From Lachnoclostridium phytofermentans ISDg (GTDB taxonomy: Bacteria; Bacillota; Clostridia; Lachnospirales; Lachnospiraceae): a stretch of DNA of 64,000 bases. Positions 17,992 through 26,383 of the stretch are shown piece after piece. The translations under genes were made by a program, and so were the position numbers. How positions within the stretch are numbered: the stretch's first letter is position 1; each line of letters starts with the position of its first letter. The notes beneath the pieces are model-generated. The model did no database searches. It was not told the DNA's origin and was given only the letters and a program-made list of their open reading frames with translations. The DNA lies in the NCBI RefSeq assembly GCF_000018685.1, contig NC_010001.1:1814001-1878000 (forward strand), in the 5' to 3' direction.

Positions 17992-18798
17992 ATGGAAAAA
18001 ATAATTGTTGTCCGAGGGGGCGGAGATATTGCAACGGGAACGATTCATAAATTATATCAAAGTGGATTTCCTGTTGTGGTATTAGAGATTGAAAATCCTT
18101 CTACGATTCGAAGAAAAGTAGCATTTTCTGAGGCGATGTATGAGCGTGAGGCAACCGTGGAGGGGGTAACCTGTAAAAGAGCAGACCACTTTGATCAAAT
18201 AAATGAAATTTTAGCAGAAGGTAAGATTCCAATTATAAAAGATGAGAATTGTGACATCTTAAATTATATAAAACCATTGGCATTGGTAGATGGGATATTG
18301 GCTAAGAAAAATCTTGGTACTAAAAATACGATGGCGCCAATCACGATTGCATTAGGACCAGGATTTGAAGCAGGCGTAGACGTAGATGCCGTTGTAGAAA
18401 CCCAAAGAGGGCATGATTTAGGTCGAATTATATTGGAAGGATTTGCTACAAAAAATACAGGAATTCCAGGAATCATAGGTGGATATGGTATAGAGAGAGT
18501 AATTCATAGTCCGGCTACTGGAATTATTAAAAATATAAGCCATATTAGTGATACCGTAACAAAGGGACAAGCTATTGCTTACATTGGAGATACTAAGGTA
18601 GAGGCTAGCATTGATGGTATTTTAAGAGGTATCATAAAAGATGGATATCCTGTAGTGAAGGGACTAAAAATCGCTGACATCGATCCTCGAATTGAAGAGA
18701 AGAAAAATTGCTTTACCATTTCAGATAAAGCCCGTTGCATCGGTGGAAGTGTACTAGAATCCATCCTGTATTTACGTAGAAAGAAAAACCTTTCATAA
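17992..18798 (+). CDS. yqeB: YqeB, selenium-dependent molybdenum hydroxylase maturation protein
   Basis: 268-residue member of the YqeB family, found almost only in genomes with selenium-dependent molybdenum hydroxylases. It begins with a Rossmann-like nucleotide-binding motif VVRGGGDIATGTIHKL. A C-terminal biotinyl/lipoyl-like beta hairpin region (SPATGIIKNI, KGQAIAYIGDTKVEAS) follows. Exact chemistry is unknown; a role in selenium cofactor insertion is inferred from family co-occurrence. The start at 17992 directly follows the hairpin element; upstream in-frame codons overlap that element. 15 bp before the cysteine-desulfurase-like gene. Confidence 0.92.
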   Translation: MEKIIVVRGGGDIATGTIHKLYQSGFPVVVLEIENPSTIRRKVAFSEAMYEREATVEGVTCKRADHFDQINEILAEGKIPIIKDENCDILNYIKPLALVDGILAKKNLGTKNTMAPITIALGPGFEAGVDVDAVVETQRGHDLGRIILEGFATKNTGIPGIIGGYGIERVIHSPATGIIKNISHISDTVTKGQAIAYIGDTKVEASIDGILRGIIKDGYPVVKGLKIADIDPRIEEKKNCFTISDKARCIGGSVLESILYLRRKKNLS

Positions 18799-18813
18799 TA
18801 AAGGAGAAATGTA

Positions 18814-19953
18814 ATGATATATTTTGATAACGCTGCAACCAGTCTAAAAAAGCCAGATTCTGTAGCAGATGCGGTTTATGCTGCTATAAAAAATATGGGG
18901 AATAGCGGAAGAGGCTCTCATACAGCTTCTTTAGAGGCTGGAAGGGCTATTTATGCAACGAGGGAAATACTTGCAAAACTATTTTGCATTAAGGACGCAA
19001 GTCGTATTGCCTTTACTTCAAATGCAACAGAAAGTCTTAATATTGCAATAAAAGGTTTGTTGCATAAAGGAGATCATGTTATCACTACGGAATTAGAGCA
19101 TAATAGTGTTTTGCGACCTCTTTATGAATTGGAGTCAAGCGGTGTAGAGCTCACTATTATAAAAAGCGACTTATCTGGGAATATCAAGATAGAAGAAATT
19201 GAGAAAAGTATAAAAAAGAATACCAAGATGGTAATCTGTGGGCACAGCTCTAATTTAACAGGTAATCTACTTGATATAAAAAGAATAGGAAAACTTTGCA
19301 GGGAAGAAAAAGTTTTATTTGTAGTGGATGCTGCACAAACAGCAGGTGTGTTCCCAATCGATGTAGAAGAACAAAGTATTGATGTTCTTTGCTTCACAGG
19401 ACATAAAGGACTTCTTGGTCCACAGGGAACTGGTGGTATTTATGTTAGAGAAGGTGTTTTAGTATCTCCATTAAAAACTGGTGGAAGTGGCTTTTCATCT
19501 TTTTCCAAAACGCATCCTGATGTAATGCCAGAGTGTTTAGAAGCAGGTACTTTAAATGGACATGGCATTGCTGGCTTATATGCGGGAGTTACTTATATTT
19601 TGGAGAAAGGCATCGATCAGATAAGAGAGAAGGAACAGAAGCTGATGTGGCAGTTTTATAAAGGTATAATAGATATTCCTAATATAAAAATTTATGGTAG
19701 CTTTACTACAATCGATAGAGCTGCAATTGTCACGTTTAATATTGCAGATTATGATTCGGGTGAAGTAAGTGATCAATTAGCAGAAGAGTTTGGTATTTAT
19801 ACAAGGTCAGGGGGACATTGTGCTCCGCTGCTCCACGAAGCACTCGGAACAAAAGAACAGGGAGCGGTTCGTTTTAGTTTTTCTCATTTTAATACTGAGG
19901 AAGAAGTTAACATAGCAATAGATGCAGTAAAAAAGCTAGCAATTGAAATCTAG
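18814..19953 (+). CDS. Cysteine desulfurase/selenocysteine lyase family protein (class V aminotransferase)
   Basis: 379-residue PLP enzyme of the subfamily that accompanies selD in organisms with selenium-dependent Mo hydroxylases. Lys198 in GHKGLLGPQG binds PLP. Cys336 in SGGHCAPL is the likely persulfide or perselenide acceptor. It probably mobilises Se (or S) from cysteine/selenocysteine for SelD or directly for Moco. AGGAG lies close to the ATG. It is flanked 15 bp by yqeB and 10 bp by the DUF3343 gene, a tight trio. Confidence 0.93.
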   Translation: MIYFDNAATSLKKPDSVADAVYAAIKNMGNSGRGSHTASLEAGRAIYATREILAKLFCIKDASRIAFTSNATESLNIAIKGLLHKGDHVITTELEHNSVLRPLYELESSGVELTIIKSDLSGNIKIEEIEKSIKKNTKMVICGHSSNLTGNLLDIKRIGKLCREEKVLFVVDAAQTAGVFPIDVEEQSIDVLCFTGHKGLLGPQGTGGIYVREGVLVSPLKTGGSGFSSFSKTHPDVMPECLEAGTLNGHGIAGLYAGVTYILEKGIDQIREKEQKLMWQFYKGIIDIPNIKIYGSFTTIDRAAIVTFNIADYDSGEVSDQLAEEFGIYTRSGGHCAPLLHEALGTKEQGAVRFSFSHFNTEEEVNIAIDAVKKLAIEI

Positions 19954-19963
19954 GAGGCTGACA

Positions 19964-20200
19964 ATGAGAAAAAAAGAACGAAAAGCTGTCATTACCTTTC
20001 AAAATACAACAAGTGCTATGGCTATGGAAAAACTTTGTAAGGAGAAAGGAATTAGCGGCAGAATAATTCCGGTTCCAAGGTGTATAACGGCTGGCTGTGG
20101 ATTAGCCTGGAGCGCGAATCCGGAGGTAAGATTTGAATTGGAAAATTTCATGGAAGAAAATCATATTGGCTACGATCAGATATATGAGATAGAGATATAA
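19964..20200 (+). CDS. DUF3343 family small protein
   Basis: 78-residue protein of the DUF3343 family, with ITFQNTTSAMAMEKLC at the N-terminus and PRCITAGCGLAW in the middle, whose two conserved Cys suggest a chalcogen carrier partner for the preceding desulfurase-like enzyme. This pairing is typical of selenium loci. The start at 19964 is set by AGGAGG seven bases upstream; a longer frame would overlap the previous gene. Confidence 0.88.
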   Translation: MRKKERKAVITFQNTTSAMAMEKLCKEKGISGRIIPVPRCITAGCGLAWSANPEVRFELENFMEENHIGYDQIYEIEI

Positions 20201-20252
20201 AAGCATTATAGTGAAAATAAAATCGGTTTTCACAAACAGAATGGAGACTTTT

Positions 20253-20996
20253 ATGGAGTTTTATCAATTATATGGTTCAGAAGAACTCATAAAACAAGAT
20301 AGTATTTCTAAAGCTTTTGGAATAGAACTATCTCAAAGAAAGGTGATTGCTTTTGTAGGCGCAGGAGGTAAAACGACCTCGGTTCATCATCTGGCAAAAG
20401 AGTTGGTTTCCCTTGGTAAACGGGTAATTATAACCACTACAACTCATATGTTTTTGCCTACGGAGCATGGAGTGCTAAAAGAAGACAAAGAGATGCTTTT
20501 AAGTATGCTTAACTTAAGTGGCATTGCAGTTGTTGGGACTCCATGTGGGGATGGAAAGATGGCAAAAGTTTCAGACTCTTTTTATGAATGGATGAAAACA
20601 GTATCGGATTATATACTGGTTGAAGCAGATGGTTCCAAGCGACTACCAATTAAGGTACCTGACAAACATGAACCTGTATTGCCAAAGGATACAGATTATG
20701 TTGTAGTTTTAGTAGGATTAACTTGTTTATCAAAGCCGCTCTTGGAATGCTGTCACCGATGGCAGATGGCAATGGAGATATTAAACTGTGAACCAACACA
20801 TGAAGTTGAACCAGGGGATGTAGCTAAGTTAGTTGCAGAAGGGTACTGTAATAAATTAATGATTCCGTTTAGAGTAATATTGAATCAATGTGAGAGTATG
20901 GAAGAACGAGAAAAAGCAGTAGAAATAATAAACAATCTGAAAGAATTAAAAATATCGATTGATAATGTGGCTTTTGGAAATTATATTCTTTCCTAA
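20253..20996 (+). CDS. yqeC: YqeC, selenium-dependent hydroxylase accessory protein
   Basis: 247-residue putative NTPase of the YqeC family, restricted to organisms with selenium-dependent Mo hydroxylases. The P-loop GAGGKTT spans residues 36-42, followed by TTTTHMF and VEADGSKRLPIKVP typical of the family. Likely a maturation GTPase/ATPase; the substrate is unproven. I use the ATG at 20253 with GGAG six bases upstream; GTG at 20211 and ATG at 20241 lack a ribosome site. Last gene of the Mo/Se block. Confidence 0.92.
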   Translation: MEFYQLYGSEELIKQDSISKAFGIELSQRKVIAFVGAGGKTTSVHHLAKELVSLGKRVIITTTTHMFLPTEHGVLKEDKEMLLSMLNLSGIAVVGTPCGDGKMAKVSDSFYEWMKTVSDYILVEADGSKRLPIKVPDKHEPVLPKDTDYVVVLVGLTCLSKPLLECCHRWQMAMEILNCEPTHEVEPGDVAKLVAEGYCNKLMIPFRVILNQCESMEEREKAVEIINNLKELKISIDNVAFGNYILS

Positions 20997-21012
20997 GACC
21001 ATTATTTTGGAT

Positions 21013-21123
21013 TTACTTTATAAAGTTTTAAGGGATTATCTCATAAATTTTAAAGGAATTACCTCATAAAGTTTAAAATTACCTCATAAAGTTTAAAGGA
21101 TTGCTTCATAAAGTTATTAATGT
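21013..21123. repeat. Degenerate tandem repeat, about 20-23 bp unit
   Basis: About five imperfect copies of TTACCTCATAAAGTTTAAAGG run from 21013 into the terminator. No coding potential is seen in the gap 20997-21239. Confidence 0.75.
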
Positions 21124-21155
21124 ATTACTTCATTAAATTGAAGTATTGCTTTTTC
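21124..21155 (+). terminator. Intrinsic terminator of the Mo/Se block
   Basis: TTACTTCA and TGAAGTA flank a TTAAAT loop, followed by GCTTTTTCT. The left arm is built from the last copy of the tandem repeat. Confidence 0.65.
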
Positions 21156-21239
21156 TATCTTCATTTTATATAATTATTATTGCAAATTTAATAGAAATAG
21201 TAAAAAAGTGCATTAAAGTAGCACTGGAACGGGGGAACC

Positions 21240-21905
21240 ATGCAGCGGGGAAATATGAAATTAACAGCGACAGATCGAATCATATTAAATTCATATCGTA
21301 GCTTTTTAGATGGACTAGCAGATTATTTAGGGACAGGGTTTGAGTATGTATTACATAGTTTAGAAGACTGTGAAAACTCTGTTATTAAAATTATAAATGG
21401 GCACCATACGGGGAGAAAATTAGGCGCTCCTATTACAGATTTAGCACTCAATATGCTTAATAAGATTCAAGACGAAAATCTAGATGGTTATATCTCGTAC
21501 GAATCTAAAAATAAAAAGGGAAATCTACTTTATTCAACTACAATTAGTGTTTACGGTGAGCATCATCGTATTATTGGATTAGTCTGTATTAATTATCATG
21601 TAGATACTCCGTTATCAGAAACATTTCCAGTGTTCAAAATGCTCGATATGACTGCCAATAATATGATTAATGAAAACTTTGCTGTGGATGTAGATGGTTT
21701 GATTGAACAAGCTTATGCAGAAGCCTCCCAGCAGGTTATGGCCGATGAAAGTATATCAGCAAATTTAAAAAATAAAGAAATTGTTATCCTACTATATAAT
21801 CAAGGTATTTTTAGAATGAAAGATTCGGTAATCAAAGTCGCAAAATTGATGGATGTTAGTAAAAATACGGTTTATATGCATCTAAGGGGATTGAAAGATA
21901 AATAA
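21240..21905 (+). CDS. PAS (YheO-like) and HTH transcriptional regulator
   Basis: 221-residue regulator of the YheO/DauR type. The N-terminal PAS-like domain (about 15-125) contains LADYLGTGFEYVLHSLED and NGHHTGRKLGAPITDLAL. The C-terminal helix-turn-helix is KLMDVSKNTVYMHLRGLK (about 200-217). Placed just ahead of the purine degradation genes, it is their most likely local regulator. Both the ATG at 21240 and one at 21255 have a nearby GGGG; the first is used. A strong terminator follows the stop. Confidence 0.85.
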   Translation: MQRGNMKLTATDRIILNSYRSFLDGLADYLGTGFEYVLHSLEDCENSVIKIINGHHTGRKLGAPITDLALNMLNKIQDENLDGYISYESKNKKGNLLYSTTISVYGEHHRIIGLVCINYHVDTPLSETFPVFKMLDMTANNMINENFAVDVDGLIEQAYAEASQQVMADESISANLKNKEIVILLYNQGIFRMKDSVIKVAKLMDVSKNTVYMHLRGLKDK

Positions 21906-21941
21906 AATAAAGATATTTTTTTACTTAAAGAAAATGCATTT

Positions 21942-21971
21942 AAGGAAGTCGGAAGACTTCCTTTTATTTTT
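21942..21971 (+). terminator. Intrinsic terminator after the PAS-HTH regulator
   Basis: Perfect 9-bp stem AAGGAAGTC/GACTTCCTT with a GGAA loop and a T-rich tail. Confidence 0.9.
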
Positions 21972-22065
21972 GATACACTATTAACACTATTCTAAAATAT
22001 AGATTAAAATAAAAGCTTATACTAAAATAAAAGCTTATTATAATAACTAAATTATTAGTAATAAT

Positions 22066-22102
22066 AAAAAGAAATAGATTTATATAGTCTGTTTCTTTTT
22101 TT
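22066..22102. terminator. Second hairpin with T-run in the regulator-ridA gap
   Basis: AAAAAGAAATAG (22066-22077) pairs with CTGTTTCTTTTT (22089-22100). The 455-bp gap 21906-22360 otherwise shows a 20-bp direct repeat containing AAAATAAAAGCTTAT around 22005-22040, no gene, and the ridA promoter at its end. Confidence 0.6.
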
Positions 22103-22281
22103 GATGTCCAAGGAAGAGTTAGTAGAGCACTCTTGTTTCTCGTATTGAAATTGCAGAGTAATTTTCTTTGGACTACGCCACTTCAGATGTTGATAAGAGG
22201 TTAATTGAAACTCGCTTAGATACTAAAAAATGTTTATTTATGGTAAGCAATAGAATGAAATATAATAATAAAAAAATCCGG

Positions 22282-22310
22282 TTGACTGAAATATATTTTA
22301 GTATTATAAT
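22282..22310 (+). promoter_or_regulatory. Strong sigma-A promoter for ridA
   Basis: TTGACT (22282-22287), 17-bp spacer and TATAAT (22305-22310), close to ideal. Transcription would begin near 22317, 44 bases before the ridA start. Confidence 0.85.
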
Positions 22311-22360
22311 TTAGATGTAGATAATTAGACGAAAAAATTCGTAGAAAAGAGGATGTAATT

Positions 22361-22735
22361 ATGCAAATAATCAATACAACAAATGCTCCAGCAGCAATCG
22401 GACCTTATAGCCAAGCTTTTGTAGTAAATGGAGTACTTTATACTTCAGGTCAGATACCACTAGACCCAGCAACTGGCGCAGTAGTAGAAGGTGGTATTAA
22501 AGAACAAACTCTTCAAGTTATGAAAAACATTAAGGCTGTTTTAGAAGAAGCTAATACAACATTTGAAAATGTTTTCAAAACAACTTGCTTTTTATCTGAC
22601 ATGGGAAATTTCGCAGCATTTAATGAAATTTATGGTGAATACTTTACAGGTAAGCCAGCTCGTTCTTGCGTAGCTGTAAAAGAACTTCCAAAGGGTGTAT
22701 TAGTAGAAGTTGAGGTAATTGCAGTAACAAAGTAA
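22361..22735 (+). CDS. ridA: RidA family enamine/imine deaminase
   Basis: 124-residue RidA protein, a trimeric enzyme that hydrolyses reactive 2-aminoacrylate and other enamines released by PLP enzymes. Family features are [21 protein letters not shown], the strand [11 protein letters not shown] and [14 protein letters not shown], where Arg binds the carboxylate. Its position at the head of a cluster containing 2,3-diaminopropionate ammonia-lyase, which releases 2-aminoacrylate, suggests a dedicated detoxifying partner (inference). It has its own strong promoter and a downstream hairpin. Confidence 0.95.
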   Translation: MQIINTTNAPAAIGPYSQAFVVNGVLYTSGQIPLDPATGAVVEGGIKEQTLQVMKNIKAVLEEANTTFENVFKTTCFLSDMGNFAAFNEIYGEYFTGKPARSCVAVKELPKGVLVEVEVIAVTK

Positions 22736-22751
22736 TTGCAGTAACAAAGTA
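22718..22751. repeat. 17-bp perfect tandem duplication across the ridA stop codon
   Basis: ATTGCAGTAACAAAGTA occurs twice in direct succession (22718-22734 and 22735-22751), so the last codons and stop are duplicated. Confidence 0.9.
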
Positions 22752-22829
22752 ATTGAAGTAGCATATGAATTTGTTTCCCATTTCTAAGAATACGTAATCT
22801 ATAAAAAGCGCATTTTTAGTAAGTGGGAG

Positions 22830-22860
22830 GCTATCTGGTATCACAGGTAGCTATTTAATT
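22830..22860 (+). terminator. Hairpin after ridA
   Basis: GCTATCTG and CAGGTAGC pair around a 6-base loop, followed by a weak TATTTAATTT tail. The rest of the 329-bp gap 22736-23064 has no recognised gene or clear promoter before the ssnA hairpin element. Confidence 0.55.
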
Positions 22861-23035
22861 TATGATAATGCTAATTTAGCAGTAATTAGTGATTTCAGTA
22901 GTATACTCACGGGTGTTATTAATTTATTGTATGCCGCATCTACAATCTGATGTGAGATACAATGGGTGTTAGTGCTAAGGGTGATTCTTTCACAAGCGAT
23001 TAAGCCGATGCGCAAAGATACCATCTGAATTATAA

Positions 23036-23064
23036 GGTGCTATAGCACCAGAATTGAGGTTGCG
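23036..23064 (+). promoter_or_regulatory. Hairpin-plus-Shine-Dalgarno element of ssnA
   Basis: GGTGC, loop TATA and GCACC (23036-23049), then AGAATTGAGGTTGCG and ATG at 23065. Confidence 0.6.
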
Positions 23065-24402
23065 ATGTATTTAATAGGAAATGGTAAATTATTTACCAGA
23101 GACGCCAAAAATCCCTACATGGAATGCGGCGGTATAATAGTAGAAAATAATTTAATCAAAGAAGTAGGTAATTTTACAGTCTTAAAAAATAAATATCCGA
23201 ATGCAGAAATAATTGATGCAAAGAATCAGATTATTATGCCAGCATTCATTAATGTCCATAATCACATCTATTCCTCATTAGCAAGAGGATTAAGTATAAA
23301 AAATCATAATCCTAAGAATTTCTTAGAGATATTAGAAGGATTATGGTGGAATCTAGATAACCACTTAACATTGGAAAATGATAAAGTTAGTGCAAAAGTA
23401 ACTTATTTAAATTGTATAGAAAACGGTGTTACTACCGTATTTGACCACCATGCTAGTTATAAGAAAACAGAAGGAAGTTTAATGGAATTGGCTGAAGTGG
23501 CTAAAGAATATAAGCTTCGTACCTGTTTATGTTATGAAGTAAGTGACCGTAACGGGGAAGAAGAGATGAAGAAAGCAGTGAAAGAAAACGTGGACTTCAT
23601 CAATTATGCTAATAACAATACCTCTGATATGATAAAAGGTACGATGGGACTCCATGCAAGCTTTACCTTAAGTGATGATACGCTTCGTTATGTCGTGGAA
23701 CAAAATCCAGAAGGCGCAGGATATCATGTTCATATTGCAGAAGGTATGGATGATTTAGAAGACAGTCTTTCAAAATATGGTGTTCGTACTGTGGAACGTT
23801 TGCATTCTATGGGTGTCCTTGGACCTAAAACAGTAGCAGGACATTGCATCTATATTGATGATAAGGAAATCGATTTATTAAAGTCAACAGATACTATGGT
23901 TGTTCATAATCCAGAAAGTAATATGGGGAATGCAGTTGGTGCTCCTGATGTCTTAAAGATATTTGATAAAGGTATTCTTATTGGATTAGGTACCGATGGT
24001 TATACCAATGACATGATTGAAAGCTATAAAGTTGCGAACATTTTACAAAAGCACATGCATAAAGATCCAAACTGTGCTTGGGGTGAAATTCCAACTATGT
24101 TATTTGAGCATAATGCTCAGATTGCAAATCGTTTCTTCCAGACTCCATTAGGAAAAATTGAGGAAGGTTATGCAGCAGATATAATTTTTGTTGACTATGA
24201 CCCAATTACACCAATGGATGAAAATAATATAAATTCCCATATTCTATTTGGAATGAATGGTATGAACGTAACAACTACCATCTGTAATGGGGAGATTCTT
24301 ATGAGAGATCGTAAATTACTTCATATTAATAAAGAAGAAGTAATGGAAGAAAGTAGAAGAGAAGCAGCTGATTTATGGCGAAGAGTTAATGCAAACCGCT
24401 AA
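23065..24402 (+). CDS. ssnA: SsnA-type aminohydrolase
   Basis: 445-residue amidohydrolase-superfamily enzyme related to guanine/chlorohydrolase deaminases. Metal ligands are visible in NVHNHIYSS (about 64-72), HVHIAEG, AGHCIY and GTDGYTNDM. SsnA is a constant member of the selenium-associated purine/urate catabolic cluster and probably hydrolyses a purine or an opened-ring intermediate. It begins the catabolic run ssnA-ygfK-hydA-xdh-permease-ygeX-ygeY, all on one strand. Confidence 0.92.
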   Translation: MYLIGNGKLFTRDAKNPYMECGGIIVENNLIKEVGNFTVLKNKYPNAEIIDAKNQIIMPAFINVHNHIYSSLARGLSIKNHNPKNFLEILEGLWWNLDNHLTLENDKVSAKVTYLNCIENGVTTVFDHHASYKKTEGSLMELAEVAKEYKLRTCLCYEVSDRNGEEEMKKAVKENVDFINYANNNTSDMIKGTMGLHASFTLSDDTLRYVVEQNPEGAGYHVHIAEGMDDLEDSLSKYGVRTVERLHSMGVLGPKTVAGHCIYIDDKEIDLLKSTDTMVVHNPESNMGNAVGAPDVLKIFDKGILIGLGTDGYTNDMIESYKVANILQKHMHKDPNCAWGEIPTMLFEHNAQIANRFFQTPLGKIEEGYAADIIFVDYDPITPMDENNINSHILFGMNGMNVTTTICNGEILMRDRKLLHINKEEVMEESRREAADLWRRVNANR

Positions 24403-24454
24403 AGAATTGTGAATATCAAGACTCTTCACAGCAAACATCAGAACGGAGGATTAT

Positions 24455-26137
24455 ATGAGTGATATTATGGTACAAATCCCTTTCCACAAATTAATGGAAA
24501 GAGTGATGTATGAGAAAGAAAACTATAATACTGTATATGGAGTAAGCAATTTATATACCCATGATGGAAAGAAGGATCTAAACTTATTTGACCATGGTCT
24601 AGAGAATCCATTCGGACCAGCAGCGGGGCCACATACACAATTAGCACAAAACTTAGTTGCATCTTATGTAGGAGGAAGCCGTTTCTTCGAGTTAAAGACA
24701 GTTCAGATTTTAGACGGACACGACCTACATGTTGATAAACCTTGTATTCGTGCAGATGATGAATGTTACAATGTAGAATGGTCCACAGAACTTTATGTAC
24801 CACAGGCATTAGAGGAGTACATCAAAGGCTGGTATGCAATTAAGTTAATTGCAAAAGAGTATGGCTTTGGTGATCCAGATAAATTTATCTTTAATATGTC
24901 AGTTGGATATAACTTAGAAGGAATTAAGTCTAAGAAAATTGATGACTTTATTGAAGGATTAAAGGACGCTTCTAATACAGAAACTTGGAAAGAATGTGAA
25001 AAATGGGCACTTGATCATGTAAATGATTTTAAGAACATTGATGAAGCATACATTAAATCCATTTCTCCAAAGGTTTGTAACTCCATAACATTATCTACAA
25101 TGCATGGATGTCCAAGTGATGAAATTGAAGGTATTATTACTCACCTTTTAACAAATAAAAAAATTAATACTTATTTAAAATGTAACCCTACTTTATTGGG
25201 ATATGACTTTGTAAGAAAGACCATGGATGATATGGGATATGATTATATGTCCTTTGAAACTCATGGATTCGAGAGTGATTTACAGTTTGAAGATGCAGTT
25301 GCATTAATAAGAAAGATGCAGGAGTTAGGAAAAGCGAATGGCTTAACTTTTGGTGTTAAATTATCTAATACCTTCCATGTTAAGATTAAAAATAGCGAAT
25401 TACCTGGCCAAGATATGTACATGTCCGGAAAAGCACTGTATCCATTAACAATCAATGTAGCTGCAAAACTTGCAAAAGCATTTGATGGTAAATTACCAAT
25501 GTCTTTCTCTGGTGGAGCAGATGCAAATAACATTAAAGATATTTTTAACACTGGTATTTGGCCAATCACAGTTGCAACAATTCTTTTAAAGCCAACTGGA
25601 TATCAGGTAATTAAAAAACTTGCAACCCTTTTGGATGAATGTGAATTCCCAGCAGATCAAACTGTTAATGTGTCCTTACTTGAAGAACTTGCTAAAAAAG
25701 CAGTAGAAGATAGTAACTACAAAAAGACAGAAGCTGCACGTAAAAAACCACTTCTTACTTTTGGTGAAAACGTTAATGTAAGAGTAGAATGTAAGGTTAC
25801 TTGTGGAAGCTGCGTTAATGTCTGTCCAAATCGTGCAAATACAACATTAATGGTTGATGGCGTGAAACGTATGCTTCACATTGATGATTATTGTAATGAA
25901 TGTGGTAACTGCTATATCTTCTGTCCAGATAAATGTACTCCTTACAAGGATAGACTTACTTTATTTGCTGGTAAGAAAGAATTAGAAGATAGCACAAATC
26001 AAGGATTTGCAGTAATGGGTGATCGTGTGATATATCGTTTCGATGGCACTGTTAAAGAATGTGCTCTTACCGATGCCCCAGAAGTAATTAGAAGTTTTAT
26101 CACAGCATTAAAAGAACAACAACCATATTTACTGTAG
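24455..26137 (+). CDS. ygfK: YgfK-like putative selenate reductase subunit, short form
   Basis: 560 residues. About 1-420 match the dihydroorotate-dehydrogenase-like barrel of E. coli YgfK (MVQIPFHKL, NPFGPAAGPHTQLAQNLV, ELKTVQILDG, FNMSVGYNLEGIK, LSTMHGCP, MYMSGKALYPL). A C-terminal two-cluster ferredoxin (CKVTCGSCVNVCPNRA and CNECGNCYIFCPDKC) follows directly. From memory E. coli YgfK is about 1030 residues because a GltD-like FAD/NAD(P) module lies between these parts; that module is absent here. Despite the name, the family belongs to purine/urate degradation, probably as a redox enzyme. No frameshift is seen. Confidence 0.9.
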   Translation: MSDIMVQIPFHKLMERVMYEKENYNTVYGVSNLYTHDGKKDLNLFDHGLENPFGPAAGPHTQLAQNLVASYVGGSRFFELKTVQILDGHDLHVDKPCIRADDECYNVEWSTELYVPQALEEYIKGWYAIKLIAKEYGFGDPDKFIFNMSVGYNLEGIKSKKIDDFIEGLKDASNTETWKECEKWALDHVNDFKNIDEAYIKSISPKVCNSITLSTMHGCPSDEIEGIITHLLTNKKINTYLKCNPTLLGYDFVRKTMDDMGYDYMSFETHGFESDLQFEDAVALIRKMQELGKANGLTFGVKLSNTFHVKIKNSELPGQDMYMSGKALYPLTINVAAKLAKAFDGKLPMSFSGGADANNIKDIFNTGIWPITVATILLKPTGYQVIKKLATLLDECEFPADQTVNVSLLEELAKKAVEDSNYKKTEAARKKPLLTFGENVNVRVECKVTCGSCVNVCPNRANTTLMVDGVKRMLHIDDYCNECGNCYIFCPDKCTPYKDRLTLFAGKKELEDSTNQGFAVMGDRVIYRFDGTVKECALTDAPEVIRSFITALKEQQPYLL

Positions 26138-26224
26138 TCTTTTTATACACCATTAGTAAGATATTGTTGCTGCGTTATCCTAAATGAAATTATTATGCAC
26201 AAGACCCGTGGGATGAAATGGGTT

Positions 26225-26254
26225 AGGTTGAAAGGAATTAATTTCTTTCAACCT
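26225..26254. repeat. Perfect 10-bp hairpin downstream of ygfK
   Basis: AGGTTGAAAG (26225-26234) pairs with CTTTCAACCT (26245-26254), the stem sequence resembling the modB-modC hairpin. Confidence 0.6.
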
Positions 26255-26287
26255 GGAATTTGTGCTGGTACACAAAGTTCCTTTTTT
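26255..26287 (+). terminator. Intrinsic terminator after ygfK
   Basis: GGAATTTGTG and CACAAAGTTCC pair (one bulge) around a 6-base loop, directly followed by six T residues. Confidence 0.75.
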
Positions 26288-26383
26288 AAAGCTACTAAGT
26301 TGGTAGATTGAGAGGATACATACCTGCATTATTCTAACTCAAACTTAGCTTGCATGGGAACCATACTTAGAAATGGGGTAAAT

